Source of the DNA: Caenorhabditis elegans
Lineage: Eukaryota; Nematoda; Chromadorea; Rhabditida; Rhabditidae
Direction of reading: 5' to 3'
Length of the DNA stretch: 64,000 bases
Assembly: GCF_000002985.6 (NCBI RefSeq)
Contig: NC_003282.8
Location: forward strand, 12,772,001-12,836,000
The notes under the pieces were generated by a model. That model made no database searches, was not told where the DNA came from, and was given only the letters and a program-made list of their open reading frames with translations. Shown in pieces: positions 13,801-21,932 of this stretch. The position numbers and the translations under genes are program-made. Position 1 is the first letter of the stretch. Every line of letters begins with the position of its first letter.

Positions 13801-15513
13801 TGTTGATTCTGGAGAATACAAATATCAGTCAAAACTCGACGAAACTCTGGAGACAATGCTCAAAACTATGGAATCATGTATTCAAGAGAAACTTCACGGA
13901 GTTCTTGAATCAGTGCTCTCACGTCTTGCTCGATACGACGAGGGAAATCCGATTGGAGCAATTTTGAATATTGCCCCAAAGCCTGCATCGATTTTCAACA
14001 AATTGAAGACAATGGCCGGAGACACCTCGGCTCAGGCAACGACGACAGCGGTAAGTATAGTGCGGCGCGGAACCCGCGAGCTGTAGGTACACTGCTGGTA
14101 ACACTCTCAGTGTCACCACTGTCCAAGTAACACTGGTTCCTCTGCATTTAACCGTGAAAATCTTTCGCCTTTTACTAAAGATTTCCGTGCAAAGGAGCAT
14201 ACGTTGAGTATTATATACAATTTTTGGAGTCCCCTCGAAAGAGCGGGACAAAAATTAGAAAATTCTCGAAGGAATAACTGGAAAGGTCAAATTTTCAGCG
14301 TCAACCTCTGACTGCTCAACAATCATCAGGGCAAATCGGAAATTCATATGTTACATTTTTCCACGGATGCACTGAACTTCTTCGACAAGTTATTATCGAT
14401 GAAATTTGGGTTAATGGGCTCTTCGAGCATTGGTACGTCATATTTTCCAAGGAGAAACAGAAAATACCGTAAAATTTGGGTGAACAAAAGATAAAAAGTA
14501 GAATATTTTATGAAAATTGAGAAATTGAATTGAGGGGTTACTGTACTTTCTAAAGGATTTTGCGCGTCAAATGTGTTGTATTACATACGTTGGCACCCGC
14601 CACGGACCCAATGTACCATATTTTACGAGAAATTTATAATGTTCAGGTACGACAACCAAATGAAATCAATCAATGAATGGTTGACAGAACGTCTTCAACA
14701 ATCGTTGAGTGCAACTCAATACATTTCCCTTTCGACAATTGTAAAAAAAGTGTATCAAGACTTTTCACTGCAAGGAATCGATGAAGAACGACTGAATAGT
14801 AAGACTTATCAGTCAATCAGTCGACGATTACAGCTTGAAGAGTCAAATTCTCATATTCAAGAAGGTATACGAAAACATTAAATTTTTTATAATTATTTAC
14901 TAGTTGTTATTTGTTGTTGTTGTGAACAGTGAAACGGATTTGTGAATTAATGATTTTAAATTATTGTGTTCGTGTTTGATGCTTTTTTATTATGATTCGC
15001 CACGTTTTTTTTTCGGAATGAATTGCATTTAAATAGACTGACCTCACCCCTTCCGCACGGTATGCATTGTGTCAGGCGGAACCCGCAAGGTGTCGGTACA
15101 CTGCGGGCAAAACCACCTGTGTCGCTGTGGACACACTAACTCTGGTTCCTCTGCATTTAACCGTGAAAATCTTTCGCCTTTTACTAAAGATTTCCGTGCA
15201 AAGGAGCATACATTGAGTATTATATACAATTTTTGGAGTCCCCTCGAGAGAGCGGGACAAAAATGAATGTTTGCAGCTTTTTGTAATGACTTGACCCATT
15301 TTGGCAGAGAAGTGTCTTGTTTTCCTAATCGCACTGTCCAGACCTTTTTCTTTTAAACTTCTCCAATTTTCCATCTATCTTACAGCCGCCATCAATGGAT
15401 CAGCTCAAGGTTCGGTGTTTCCCACGTCGTTGGGGAACGCGACAGCAGCCGTATCCAACATGTCAAGTATGGTCGAAGGAGCCGGTGCAAAGATGTTCTC
15501 GCTTTTTAAATAG
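1886..15513 (+). CDS. unc-31: UNC-31 / CAPS, calcium-dependent activator protein for secretion (spliced gene)
   Basis: Cytosolic priming factor for Ca2+-triggered dense-core-vesicle (neuropeptide) release; it acts at the plasma membrane with PI(4,5)P2 and SNAREs. Hand model, exons: 1886-1945, 2262-2435, 3092-3127, 4126-4283, 4403-4852, 5463-5676, 5800-5954, 6105-6125, 7434-7469, 8869-8971, 9315-9545, 9647-9965, 10438-10757, 10802-11300, 11720-11826, 12063-12074, 12685-12841, 12919-13060, 13111-13266, 13675-14050, 14299-14432, 14647-14864, 15386-15513. All junction phases agree. The model gives 1,401 aa, or 1,378 aa if the three microexons are skipped. In order: an acidic N-terminus (SSSEEEDDD) and Ser-rich linker; a conserved CAPS N-terminal region (about 143-400); a C2 domain (about 470-585); a PH domain (about 588-710, with a WKKWKKRFF basic patch); then the CAPS/MUN region including the [10 protein letters not shown] and [10 protein letters not shown] blocks. 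A TTTTGCAG site 17 nt before the ATG supports the start. Similarity to vertebrate CAPS is extensive. Residue limits are approximate. Confidence 0.97.
2545..2660. repeat. CCGGCAATTGCCG-type repeat cluster (unc-31 intron)
   Basis: Repeated GGCAATTGCCGG and GCCGGCAATTGCCG units in the intron between exons ending 2435 and starting 3092. Short frames across it on both strands are artefacts of the repeat. Confidence 0.85.
6105..6125 (+). CDS. unc-31: unc-31 candidate cassette microexon (21 nt)
   Basis: A 21-base exon flanked by TTTTCAG and GTATGT. It enters and leaves in the same phase, so including or skipping it keeps the frame. It encodes NQTKNKR between the conserved N-terminal region and the Ser-rich linker before the C2 domain. 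Its size and phase neutrality suggest alternative use, possibly tissue-specific; transcripts were not available to confirm this. Confidence 0.65.
7434..7469 (+). CDS. unc-31: unc-31 candidate cassette microexon (36 nt)
   Basis: A 36-base exon after a TTTTTTAG acceptor and before a GTTTGT donor. It adds 12 residues, including [10 protein letters not shown], without changing frame. It lies between large introns, next to the 21-nt microexon, in the same variable linker ahead of the C2 domain. Inclusion could be constitutive or regulated; phase neutrality favours optional use. Confidence 0.65.
8984..9115. repeat. GC-rich foldback in an unc-31 intron
   Basis: The left arm at 8984-9020 and the right arm at 9077-9115 are imperfect reverse complements of about 37 bases, sharing the core GGAACCCAAAAAGTGTCGG on one side and its complement on the other. 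They are separated by about 56 bases. The rest of this intron, to about 9290, stays unusually GC-rich for the window. The intron is flanked by ordinary exons, so the element is probably an inserted repeat rather than coding sequence. Confidence 0.8.
9969..10190 (+). repeat. Dispersed ~200-bp element, copy 1 (unc-31 intron)
   Basis: One of four closely similar copies in the window, all in the same orientation (also at 14056, 15055 and 23487). The best-conserved part is the right two thirds. It runs from a GGTTCCTCTGCATTTAACCG block, through an inverted pair AAATCTTT / AAAGATTT, to GAGCGGGACAAAA at the end. This copy begins 3 bases after the splice junction of the preceding exon, so the donor GTAAG runs directly into the element. 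Reading frames inside it are shared between copies only because the copies are similar. Confidence 0.85.
12063..12074 (+). CDS. unc-31: unc-31 candidate 12-nt microexon
   Basis: CAACTTCGAGGG is preceded by TCGTTTTAG and followed by GTATGT. It would insert QLRG between EHHGE and AFAWFSDLL, a junction where vertebrate CAPS proteins also carry a short extra segment. Both neighbouring exons are in phase 0, so the microexon is frame-neutral. It is at the lower limit of what can be judged by eye; RNA reads are needed. Confidence 0.5.
14056..14254 (+). repeat. Dispersed ~200-bp element, copy 2 (unc-31 intron)
   Basis: The conserved right part is nearly identical to the other copies, but the left 60-70 bases are diverged, containing GCGCGGAACCCGCGAG instead of the copy 1 and 4 version. 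Like copy 1, it starts within about 5 bases of a 5' splice site (exon end 14050). Confidence 0.8.
15055..15263 (+). repeat. Dispersed ~200-bp element, copy 3 (last unc-31 intron)
   Basis: Closely similar to copies 1 and 4 from GTCAGGCGGAACCCGCAAGG onward, with a shorter left end. It lies in the middle of the intron between exons ending 14864 and starting 15386, not at a splice donor. Confidence 0.85.
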
Positions 15514-17249
15514 ATTTTTTCTAATATTTTTCTTTAAGCGGTGTTTTCTCACGGGATTTATTTGAAATAGACCATTTCGAACAGAAATGCCAAGAAGTGG
15601 GAGGAGATTAAGGCTCCTCCCAGTTCTTGGTGATTAGTAAACAGAGTCGTGCCCTCAGAATAATGCCGTTTTTATTTTAAAGTTATAGTTTCATATTTTT
15701 ATAATTATTCAAATTTAAAAACGCTTTCAATTATACGAGTTTCATTTAGTTTATGGAAAGATTTTTAATCGACCGTATTTTCTCAACTTTGCCAGCTCAT
15801 ATCTCAGCTATCTTTGGTTGTATTAAAACAATTTCAACTGGAAACGTGTTCCTTATTTATTTTTCTATAAATGCATAGTTTAAAATTGTTTGATATCTCC
15901 AACATGAGCCGAGATATTAGTCACCAAATTAGAGGAGATACGAAACTTTTTTTTTTAATTCAAACTTCTATCGCTTCTACGTTTAGCTTTTTTCTTCAAA
16001 TTTTTTTAAAATTTTAATCTGGTGAATCAAAGATCAAATGTTAATTTCCCTTTGCGTCTTTCGTCTCATTTTTTGTCACCAAAAGACCTCTTTCGCCTCC
16101 CAGTTGTTCCAATTTTGTCCCCCGTTTCCACGCCCACTCAATTTTACCGGTAATTATTTTTTTTTCTCGGCAGAATTTTAACTGTAATAGCTTTAATTTA
16201 TTTTATTATATCATTTGCAAATTTCACTTATAATCAGCTTTTCATTGTCTTTGGAGCTTTTTTTGAAGCTCTCCCCTCAAAATACTTGTACCCTTTTTGG
16301 TGGTCCTAATTTATTACAGATTTTATTATTTTATATGAAGCTTTTTCATGGGAATCGAGAGTTTTAAAATGGTATGTATACCATCAAAATTTGAAAATAA
16401 TCATCGTGTAACGAAGAAGTAGATGTGTTTACCGAAAAAAAAGGTTTTTTTTAGAAAAAATTGATAATTTTGGTTGTAAAAAATTAATTTTTTAAGCTTC
16501 CAAAATTTTTATAATCCTTAAACACTTTTACCGTATTTCCTCTATTAGTCTTGCATGCAAGGCTATTTTTCGAATGCCCAACAACCTAGGGAAAGCGACC
16601 ATTTTTCACAAAAACATAACTAGATACCGTTCAAACATTGAAAAATACATACTTGTCCAATATTTTATCTATTATATACGGTAAATCGTTTTTTAAACTA
16701 TTAGAAACCAATAAGAAAGTTTAAACATAAAAAATCTTAAGTCGCTTTTTTGGCATATTTAAGGAGTATGCAAGAGAGCACACATTTAAGGAGAACACAC
16801 ATTCAACACTTTTTCGGAAACAATACAGTGTGTAAAGGAATTTTACGAACCTCAAAATTAGTTTTGAAAAATACACTTTTGAAAAATTCAGATCGACAAT
16901 TTCTCCATGCCGAGATGATCCTCTGCACCTGAATATATTGTAGGATTTTATTTAAAAAATATTGTCTTTCAAATCATATGGGTTTTATTTGAAAATTCCA
17001 AAGTGATATCAAACCTCAAGAATCCATTTTCCTGTTTCTATTTGAAGTTCACAAAAAATGTTCAACAACCACACAAAATTCAATGTCCTCTACCCCCAAG
17101 TCATTATTTAAACTTTTTGTCGAATATTGACTGGCTCGATCTCTTCTCTATTTGATCGGCTAATCCATTGGATTTGGCCACATCGGTACAGTTGTCCCTT
17201 CCCCTGCCGACATTGAAAATCACGAATTCAGTTCGTTGTTTCAAATAAT
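15514..17249. other. unc-31 3' flank and intergenic region
   Basis: AT-rich sequence with no convincing gene. No canonical AATAAA was noticed close to the unc-31 stop. Short frames at 16750-16932 (+) and 17104-17370 (-) lack start, splice or family support; the second overlaps exon 1 of the next gene. An ATTCAG acceptor at about 17226-17231, 18 nt before the next start codon, is a plausible trans-splice site. Confidence 0.6.
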
Positions 17250-18394
17250 ATGAGATTGAGTCCTCTTTTTTCATCTGTATTTTTTGTGTTTTGCGTAGTG
17301 CAATATGTGGATAACCAGCAAGTTTTTGGAGTAAGATTTCAGGTTTTATTCGAATTACTTTTTTAGTCAAGTATTTTAGTCAATCGCTTTCTCGGCAATC
17401 CAAAAAATCGTTCCACATGCTTCGGACGTCAATGCTTTTGCTGTAAGGTGGTGACAGTCTAAATTACACGAAAATTTTAATTTCAGCTAGCACAAGGGCT
17501 TAACTCAATTGTTGGACAGTATTCTGCACAGAGGACACTTGTCAATAAATTCTTTTCCCAGAATAAGGCGGGATCTCCAAATCCAAAAACTCTTTCGTTA
17601 TACGATAACTCGACTTACAGCAAGCAGAAGTTGATCGCGTTGGTTAACAATGTGAGTTTAGGTTACGAATTAAGACGCGCCTAGACGCAGACTTCTCAAC
17701 TTTTCGGCTCTCGGCGTGCGTCGAGAGCCGACTTTTTTGAAGAACCGCACAGCCAGACAGACTCTCGAAAATCTTCTAATTTTTAGCGACAAGCCGTTAC
17801 TCAATGGTGGTCGGACCTGACGCCAGGAATCACAAAGATCTACGGAGCTGCTCAGGCTACCAAAGTAAGTTCCAGACTCAAGTACAAACTTCCGATGATT
17901 TCATTTTCAGTATAAGAATCTCTACGCGTACTTTGACAGTCGGTACATCAACAGCTTCTCATACACGATGGCTTATTGGATGATGTGTGTTCTTTTACAA
18001 GTAAGTGTTAGGACGCTGTGGATTATGAAATTTGCGTTGATGTATTTTGGGGCATTGACCCCTATTCACCCGCCCTGCTTACACCTTACCAATTGTATAG
18101 TCCTATTTCTAATATACGAAACAATTCGATATCGATAACATTCGATGCAAAAATAAGTGAAAGTATTCTTGTGGTTCAAGCCAACTTTAGGCTCCGCTCA
18201 TCTTTTAACATTAGAAATAATTCAAAAACTTCCAGAACGCTTTTGGAGATGAAGCAGACTACAATGCTACATCTGACTTGATGTTCGACTCATTAGAGAA
18301 ACAACTAAACAAGTCAACTGCAATTGCCTTCGAGATCTACACAACTGCATTCGAGGCCAATCATAATCAGACTTTGATGAAAGGAAAATGGTAG
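17250..18394 (+). CDS. Unrecognised secreted glycoprotein-like protein, 211 aa (six exons)
   Basis: Exons 17250-17330, 17380-17442, 17487-17651, 17787-17864, 17911-18000 and 18236-18394, all joined in phase 0, give 211 residues. I do not recognise the family. Exon 1 encodes a hydrophobic N-terminus (LFSSVFFVFCVV) that looks like a signal peptide. The mature part is soluble, with four N-glycosylation sequons (NST, NAT, NKS, NQT), a WW pair and several Tyr and Trp residues, and it ends in KGKW. There is no second clear membrane segment. An ATTCAG site lies 18 nt before the ATG, and AATAAA at 18417-18422 follows the stop by 23 nt. Consistent phases and composition make it a real gene; the role is unknown. 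It is on the same strand as unc-31 but 1.7 kb away. Confidence 0.8.
17705..17730. repeat. Perfect 9-bp stem hairpin in an intron
   Basis: CGGCTCTCG (17705-17713) and CGAGAGCCG (17722-17730) form a perfect stem around an 8-base loop. Just upstream is GACGCGCCTAGACGCAG, which recurs in inverse orientation near 30826-30842. The intron therefore holds part of a dispersed palindromic repeat. Confidence 0.7.
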
Positions 18395-18416
18395 ATACCT
18401 TGCATTCCCAGTTTCC

Positions 18417-18422
18417 AATAAA
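18417..18422 (+). terminator. Polyadenylation signal AATAAA for the 211-aa secreted protein gene
   Basis: A canonical AATAAA 23 nt after the TAG stop of the gene ending at 18394, supporting that gene model and its strand. Confidence 0.7.
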
Positions 18423-19170
18423 GTTATTACTATTATTGTCGAATTGATAATAAAACGATACTTAAATAAATGGAGACACGCATGAAGGCTCTTTTATGTC
18501 TCCGCTACCTAAACACATCTTTTTATGAGCACTTAAATGTGCTCCCAGTTGATCAATAGACATCACTTTTTGCAATGATTGTAATGATGAACTTTTATGT
18601 CTAATTCTGTAACTTGTTTTGTCGTTTTAACAATTTTTATTTGACTCAATCTTACGTAACACTGAAATAAACTCGAATCATGACTTTTCAAGGACACAAT
18701 TTTTTGTTCTCCAAAGTCTCCTTTTTTTTATAAAAAAATAAAATAAAACGAATAAAAATGTATCGGAGGCAGCAGAAAAACGCGAAGATCTGTAAAATCA
18801 AACCCTAATTTTTTAAAAATTTTTAAATATTATACCATCGTCACGTTTTTTGTAAAAATTGTAAGATTATGTAGCGCACTTTGCTAAAAAAAAATTATCG
18901 GTTTTCGTGTCGGGTTGACCATATACGTATTTTTTACATTGAGTACTATTGAAAAATAGTTAGCTTTTGGCAAGTACCAATTTTTATTATTAATGCGTTG
19001 CTACAAAACTTTACAACAAAAATCTGTCATGGAAATTTCAATTCCGGTTTTCTAAGTCACGAGGTGTGAAAAATTGAATCACCACTGATTATTGCAATAA
19101 AAATTGCTGACTTTTGAGAGTTTTTTGGTTGAATTATATGTTCTAAGTTTTTAAACAAATACATTTTCAG
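18423..19170. other. Intergenic region
   Basis: AT-rich with no gene seen. It ends in ACATTTTCAG at 19161-19170, directly against the ATG of the next gene, which is an excellent spliced-leader acceptor. Confidence 0.6.
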
Positions 19171-19585
19171 ATGAATATTCAAGCTATCATTTGCAGTTTT
19201 GTGCTGGGAATTGGTCTTGTTCTTATTTGTACCTCCACCAACACGTAAGTCATATTATTTTGTTAAATTATCTCTTCGCAGCCTTGAGTTTCAAATTTTC
19301 TGAATCTTCAGAGCCGACGAAGACTCGGATTTCACCAAAACTACATTCTTGGTACTTTTCATAGTTGGATGCGTTATGACATTAATTGGAGGTCTTGGCT
19401 ATTTTTATACAATTTACGAAGTTTTACAAAGAGCTCATAAGAAGTTCCGTGAGCGGCAATTAAGGAAATTGGAGCAACAAGTTGTTAGGAGGAGAACAGA
19501 GACAATGGCTAGAACTCGAACGATTGCGTTAACGATGGAACGGGAAAAGGCAATGTCAATGAATGGTGGAGGGCCTCCGGTGTGA
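19171..19585 (+). CDS. Small two-pass membrane protein A (115 aa, tandem duplicate)
   Basis: Exons 19171-19244 and 19312-19585 give 115 aa. TTTTCAG abuts the ATG, indicating trans-splicing with almost no 5' UTR. The N-terminus holds one hydrophobic segment (about residues 4-20), a short acidic loop (ADEDSDFTKT), a second hydrophobic segment (about 37-60, ending near FYTIYEVL), and then a long basic tail rich in Arg, Lys and Gln that may be helical and cytosolic. The gene at 20838 has the same exon split, phase and motif order, so the two are tandem duplicates. No known family was recognised. AATAAA at 19601-19606 follows the stop. Confidence 0.85.
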
Positions 19586-19600
19586 TGAGCAGAATAATTG

Positions 19601-19606
19601 AATAAA
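19601..19606 (+). terminator. Polyadenylation signal AATAAA for small membrane gene A
   Basis: Canonical signal 16 nt after the stop codon at 19585; supports the gene end. Confidence 0.7.
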
Positions 19607-19921
19607 AATTAATGATTTCATGTAATGAATTTGAGTTTCATTTGTGTTTATTGTGGGTCCTAATTCGAATTCCTTGTGCTGCCCAGTATTTGATTCGCTT
19701 TCGTTTGGAGATTTTTCAAACATTTCAAAAGAGTGTAACTAATTGAAAATTTTGTCAAAAAAATTTTACACACGAATCTACATTTTTGCAGTTGGCCAAA
19801 GTTAAAAAAAATTTCATCAAGAAAAAGTTGGAGCAGCTGACATATGGCGGGTAAAATTTCGACTGCTCTTGAAATGCCTGCAAATTAATAACAAACCAAT
19901 TTCTTGGAAGAAGTCTTTCAT

Positions 19922-19951
19922 GATATATATATATATATATATATATATATC
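19922..19951. repeat. (AT)n microsatellite
   Basis: About 14 AT dinucleotides in a row between the two duplicated membrane-protein genes. It is likely to vary in length. Confidence 0.9.
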
Positions 19952-20061
19952 ATTCATTCACGTCTTCAAGGCAAAACATATAACGGGAGATCGTATACAA
20001 ATAATCACAGGGAAGAATTGGTGGATGATAAAATGTTCCCATAAACCATTACTAGTTTGAG

Positions 20062-20440
20062 GGATCAAGTTGGGGGAATGAGAATATTAAGGGGGAAAGA
20101 ATTTAACCGGGAAGCAAACATAGAGCGATTTAATTTTTCCGGGATTTGCTTAGCTAGGCGGTTCCAGGTGGCGAGGTTGGCTCTGAGGAATCCTTTGTTT
20201 GTTTCGCCAACAGATCTGAGCATGAAGGGGTATCTTGGAGTTACAGCTTTCTTCACCGACGATGACACATTTGGGTAGTGGAAGTTTCCAGTTATGATGT
20301 TGTGGTAGGTGCGAAGGATCTGCAAGACCCGCCTATGTTGCACTGACTTCAAATTGGCTTGGGCCAAACGATCCTCGTATGAAGAATACTTTATGTTGCA
20401 GCGTTGAAAGACGAGCCTGGTGAAGAAACGGAGAGGCTTT
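20062..20440 (-). mobile_element. Decayed non-LTR retrotransposon fragment (reverse transcriptase C-terminal end)
   Basis: On the minus strand a frame of about 100 residues (20065-20367) reads AQANLKSVQHRRVLQILRTY, later SFPLNILIPP, with a TWNRLAKQIP-like block. Upstream, in the same sense, the fragment extends to about 20440 with FFTRLVFQRCNIKY and YEDRL. This order (YEERL, then LxSLxxRR, then WNxLP near the end) is typical of the segment that follows the polymerase domain in non-LTR retrotransposons. No catalytic FADD box, endonuclease domain, 3' tail or full frame is present, so it is a dead remnant. The exact clade was not determined. Confidence 0.7.
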
Positions 20441-20837
20441 TCCAGTTGTGATGATAATGTTATCCGAATTCGATTATCGTATTTCCTATTAAGAACACAT
20501 TACATTGTTATTTCAGAAATAATAGATTTTCAGTAGAAGGAATTCAAAGTAAAACGATGCGAAACACTTATTTTGGAGTTTTAAATTCTTTATCAACTCG
20601 CTTGAAATTCTACAAAAAGTTTCTTGTTTAAACTACTGGAAACCCAGAGTGCAATGTTTTTATTGCTTCTACTTCTGCATGCTCCCGCCGGAAATCAACT
20701 CCTATTGCTGAAGAGCACAAGAAACAGTCTATTTATAGATTTATCGAGGTTTTACTGCTCCCTATTTAATGGTTAGCAGTTTGTCTAACAGGTCAATTCT
20801 AGATTTTGCAATTTCTTGAGTTTTTCATCGTCAATTT

Positions 20838-21190
20838 ATGAATTTTCAAGCTATCATTTGCAGTTTTATCCTAGGAGTTGGTCTTGTTCTTATATGCACT
20901 TCTACTGGAACGTAAGTATTTCAAGATACTTTCCAACTTTCAATTAATATAACAATTTCAGAGTTGATGAAGATACGAACTTCACTAAAACGACATGTAA
21001 AATAATTTTCATAATCGGATGTGTTATGACAGCTATTGGTGGTCTCGCATATGTTTATACAATTCATGAAGTTTTAGTGAGAGCTCGCGAGAAATTCCGT
21101 GCGAAGAAATTGAGAAAGTTGGAGCAACAAAATGCTCAATTAAAGACAGTGTCCATAAGGATTGAAGGAGAAAAGAATGTACCTGCTTGA
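20838..21190 (+). CDS. Small two-pass membrane protein B (100 aa, tandem duplicate)
   Basis: Exons 20838-20911 and 20962-21190 give 100 aa. It closely matches the gene at 19171: an N-terminus with AIICSF and LGVGLVLICTST, a single intron after the same codon position, FTKTT, a second membrane segment (about residues 37-60) containing GCVMTAIGGLAY, and a basic KLEQQ-containing tail. The tail is shorter than in copy A. No perfect acceptor abuts this ATG, so the 5' end is less certain. AATAAA at 21259-21264 supports the end. Function unknown. Confidence 0.85.
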
Positions 21191-21258
21191 TGGATTTTTC
21201 TGTAAATTCTTGAAATCTGAAAATGCATAATTTGTTTGATTTTGGAGTAATGTATTGT

Positions 21259-21264
21259 AATAAA
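21259..21264 (+). terminator. Polyadenylation signal AATAAA for small membrane gene B
   Basis: Canonical signal about 69 nt after the stop codon at 21190. Confidence 0.6.
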
Positions 21265-21726
21265 TAATTTTTTTGAATAACTTTACGTTTTTATGTTGTT
21301 AAATCAAATTGCTACAGTATAACTGAAAGTTGGGCTACTTTGGAACACATCTATAGTTTCTCTAACATATTTATACAGTACCTTTACATTAATTCTGAGA
21401 ATAATTGCTCAAATTGTAGAGCCCAGAAAATGTCGGCGCTCAGAATTTTGTGCCAGCTCTAAAAGCTAGTCACACAAATCTACATAGGAAAAATCCAAAA
21501 TATGGGAGTTTCCTATTTGGGGAAGTTCCTAGCATGAGGCTGTGGAAAGCTACAGTAGCCCTGGGTACGACGTCACAGATTACAGATTACGTATGCTACA
21601 AACTACACAGTTTACAAATTTCCTACCATCAAAGCATGATCAATGTCTGATTATGAAAGAAAATTCACAATTTGTTCTGTACCAATTTTTTTAATTCTAT
21701 TGAAGATTTAGAATGTATGAGAAGAG

Positions 21727-21769
<43 letters not shown>
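21727..21769. repeat. Compound (TA)n(TG)n microsatellite
   Basis: About ten TA dinucleotides followed by about eleven TG dinucleotides, about 160 bp upstream of the pin-2 start. Alternating purine-pyrimidine tracts of this kind can adopt Z-DNA and are usually polymorphic. Confidence 0.9.
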
Positions 21770-21932
21770 TCAAGAGTCTTGAAGAAACACATTACAGACA
21801 TAAAGAAGAGGACACATACACAGAAAAGAAACAGTTTGATAAGCGATTCGTCATCGGAGCGCTCTTTTATTATCGATTTATTTTTCATTCATTTCTTCTC
21901 TGATTCTCGGTATTTTTGCTGAAACTAATCAG

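Noticed and set aside
17104..17370. Minus-strand 88-codon frame
   Set aside because: Starts at a non-ATG codon and overlaps the signal-peptide exon of the plus-strand gene at 17250, which has better evidence.
15514..21932. Operon linking unc-31, the secreted-protein gene, the small membrane genes and pin-2
   Set aside because: The intergenic gaps are roughly 0.7-1.7 kb, far larger than the usual ~100-bp spacing of C. elegans operons, and several genes have their own acceptor near the ATG and their own AATAAA.
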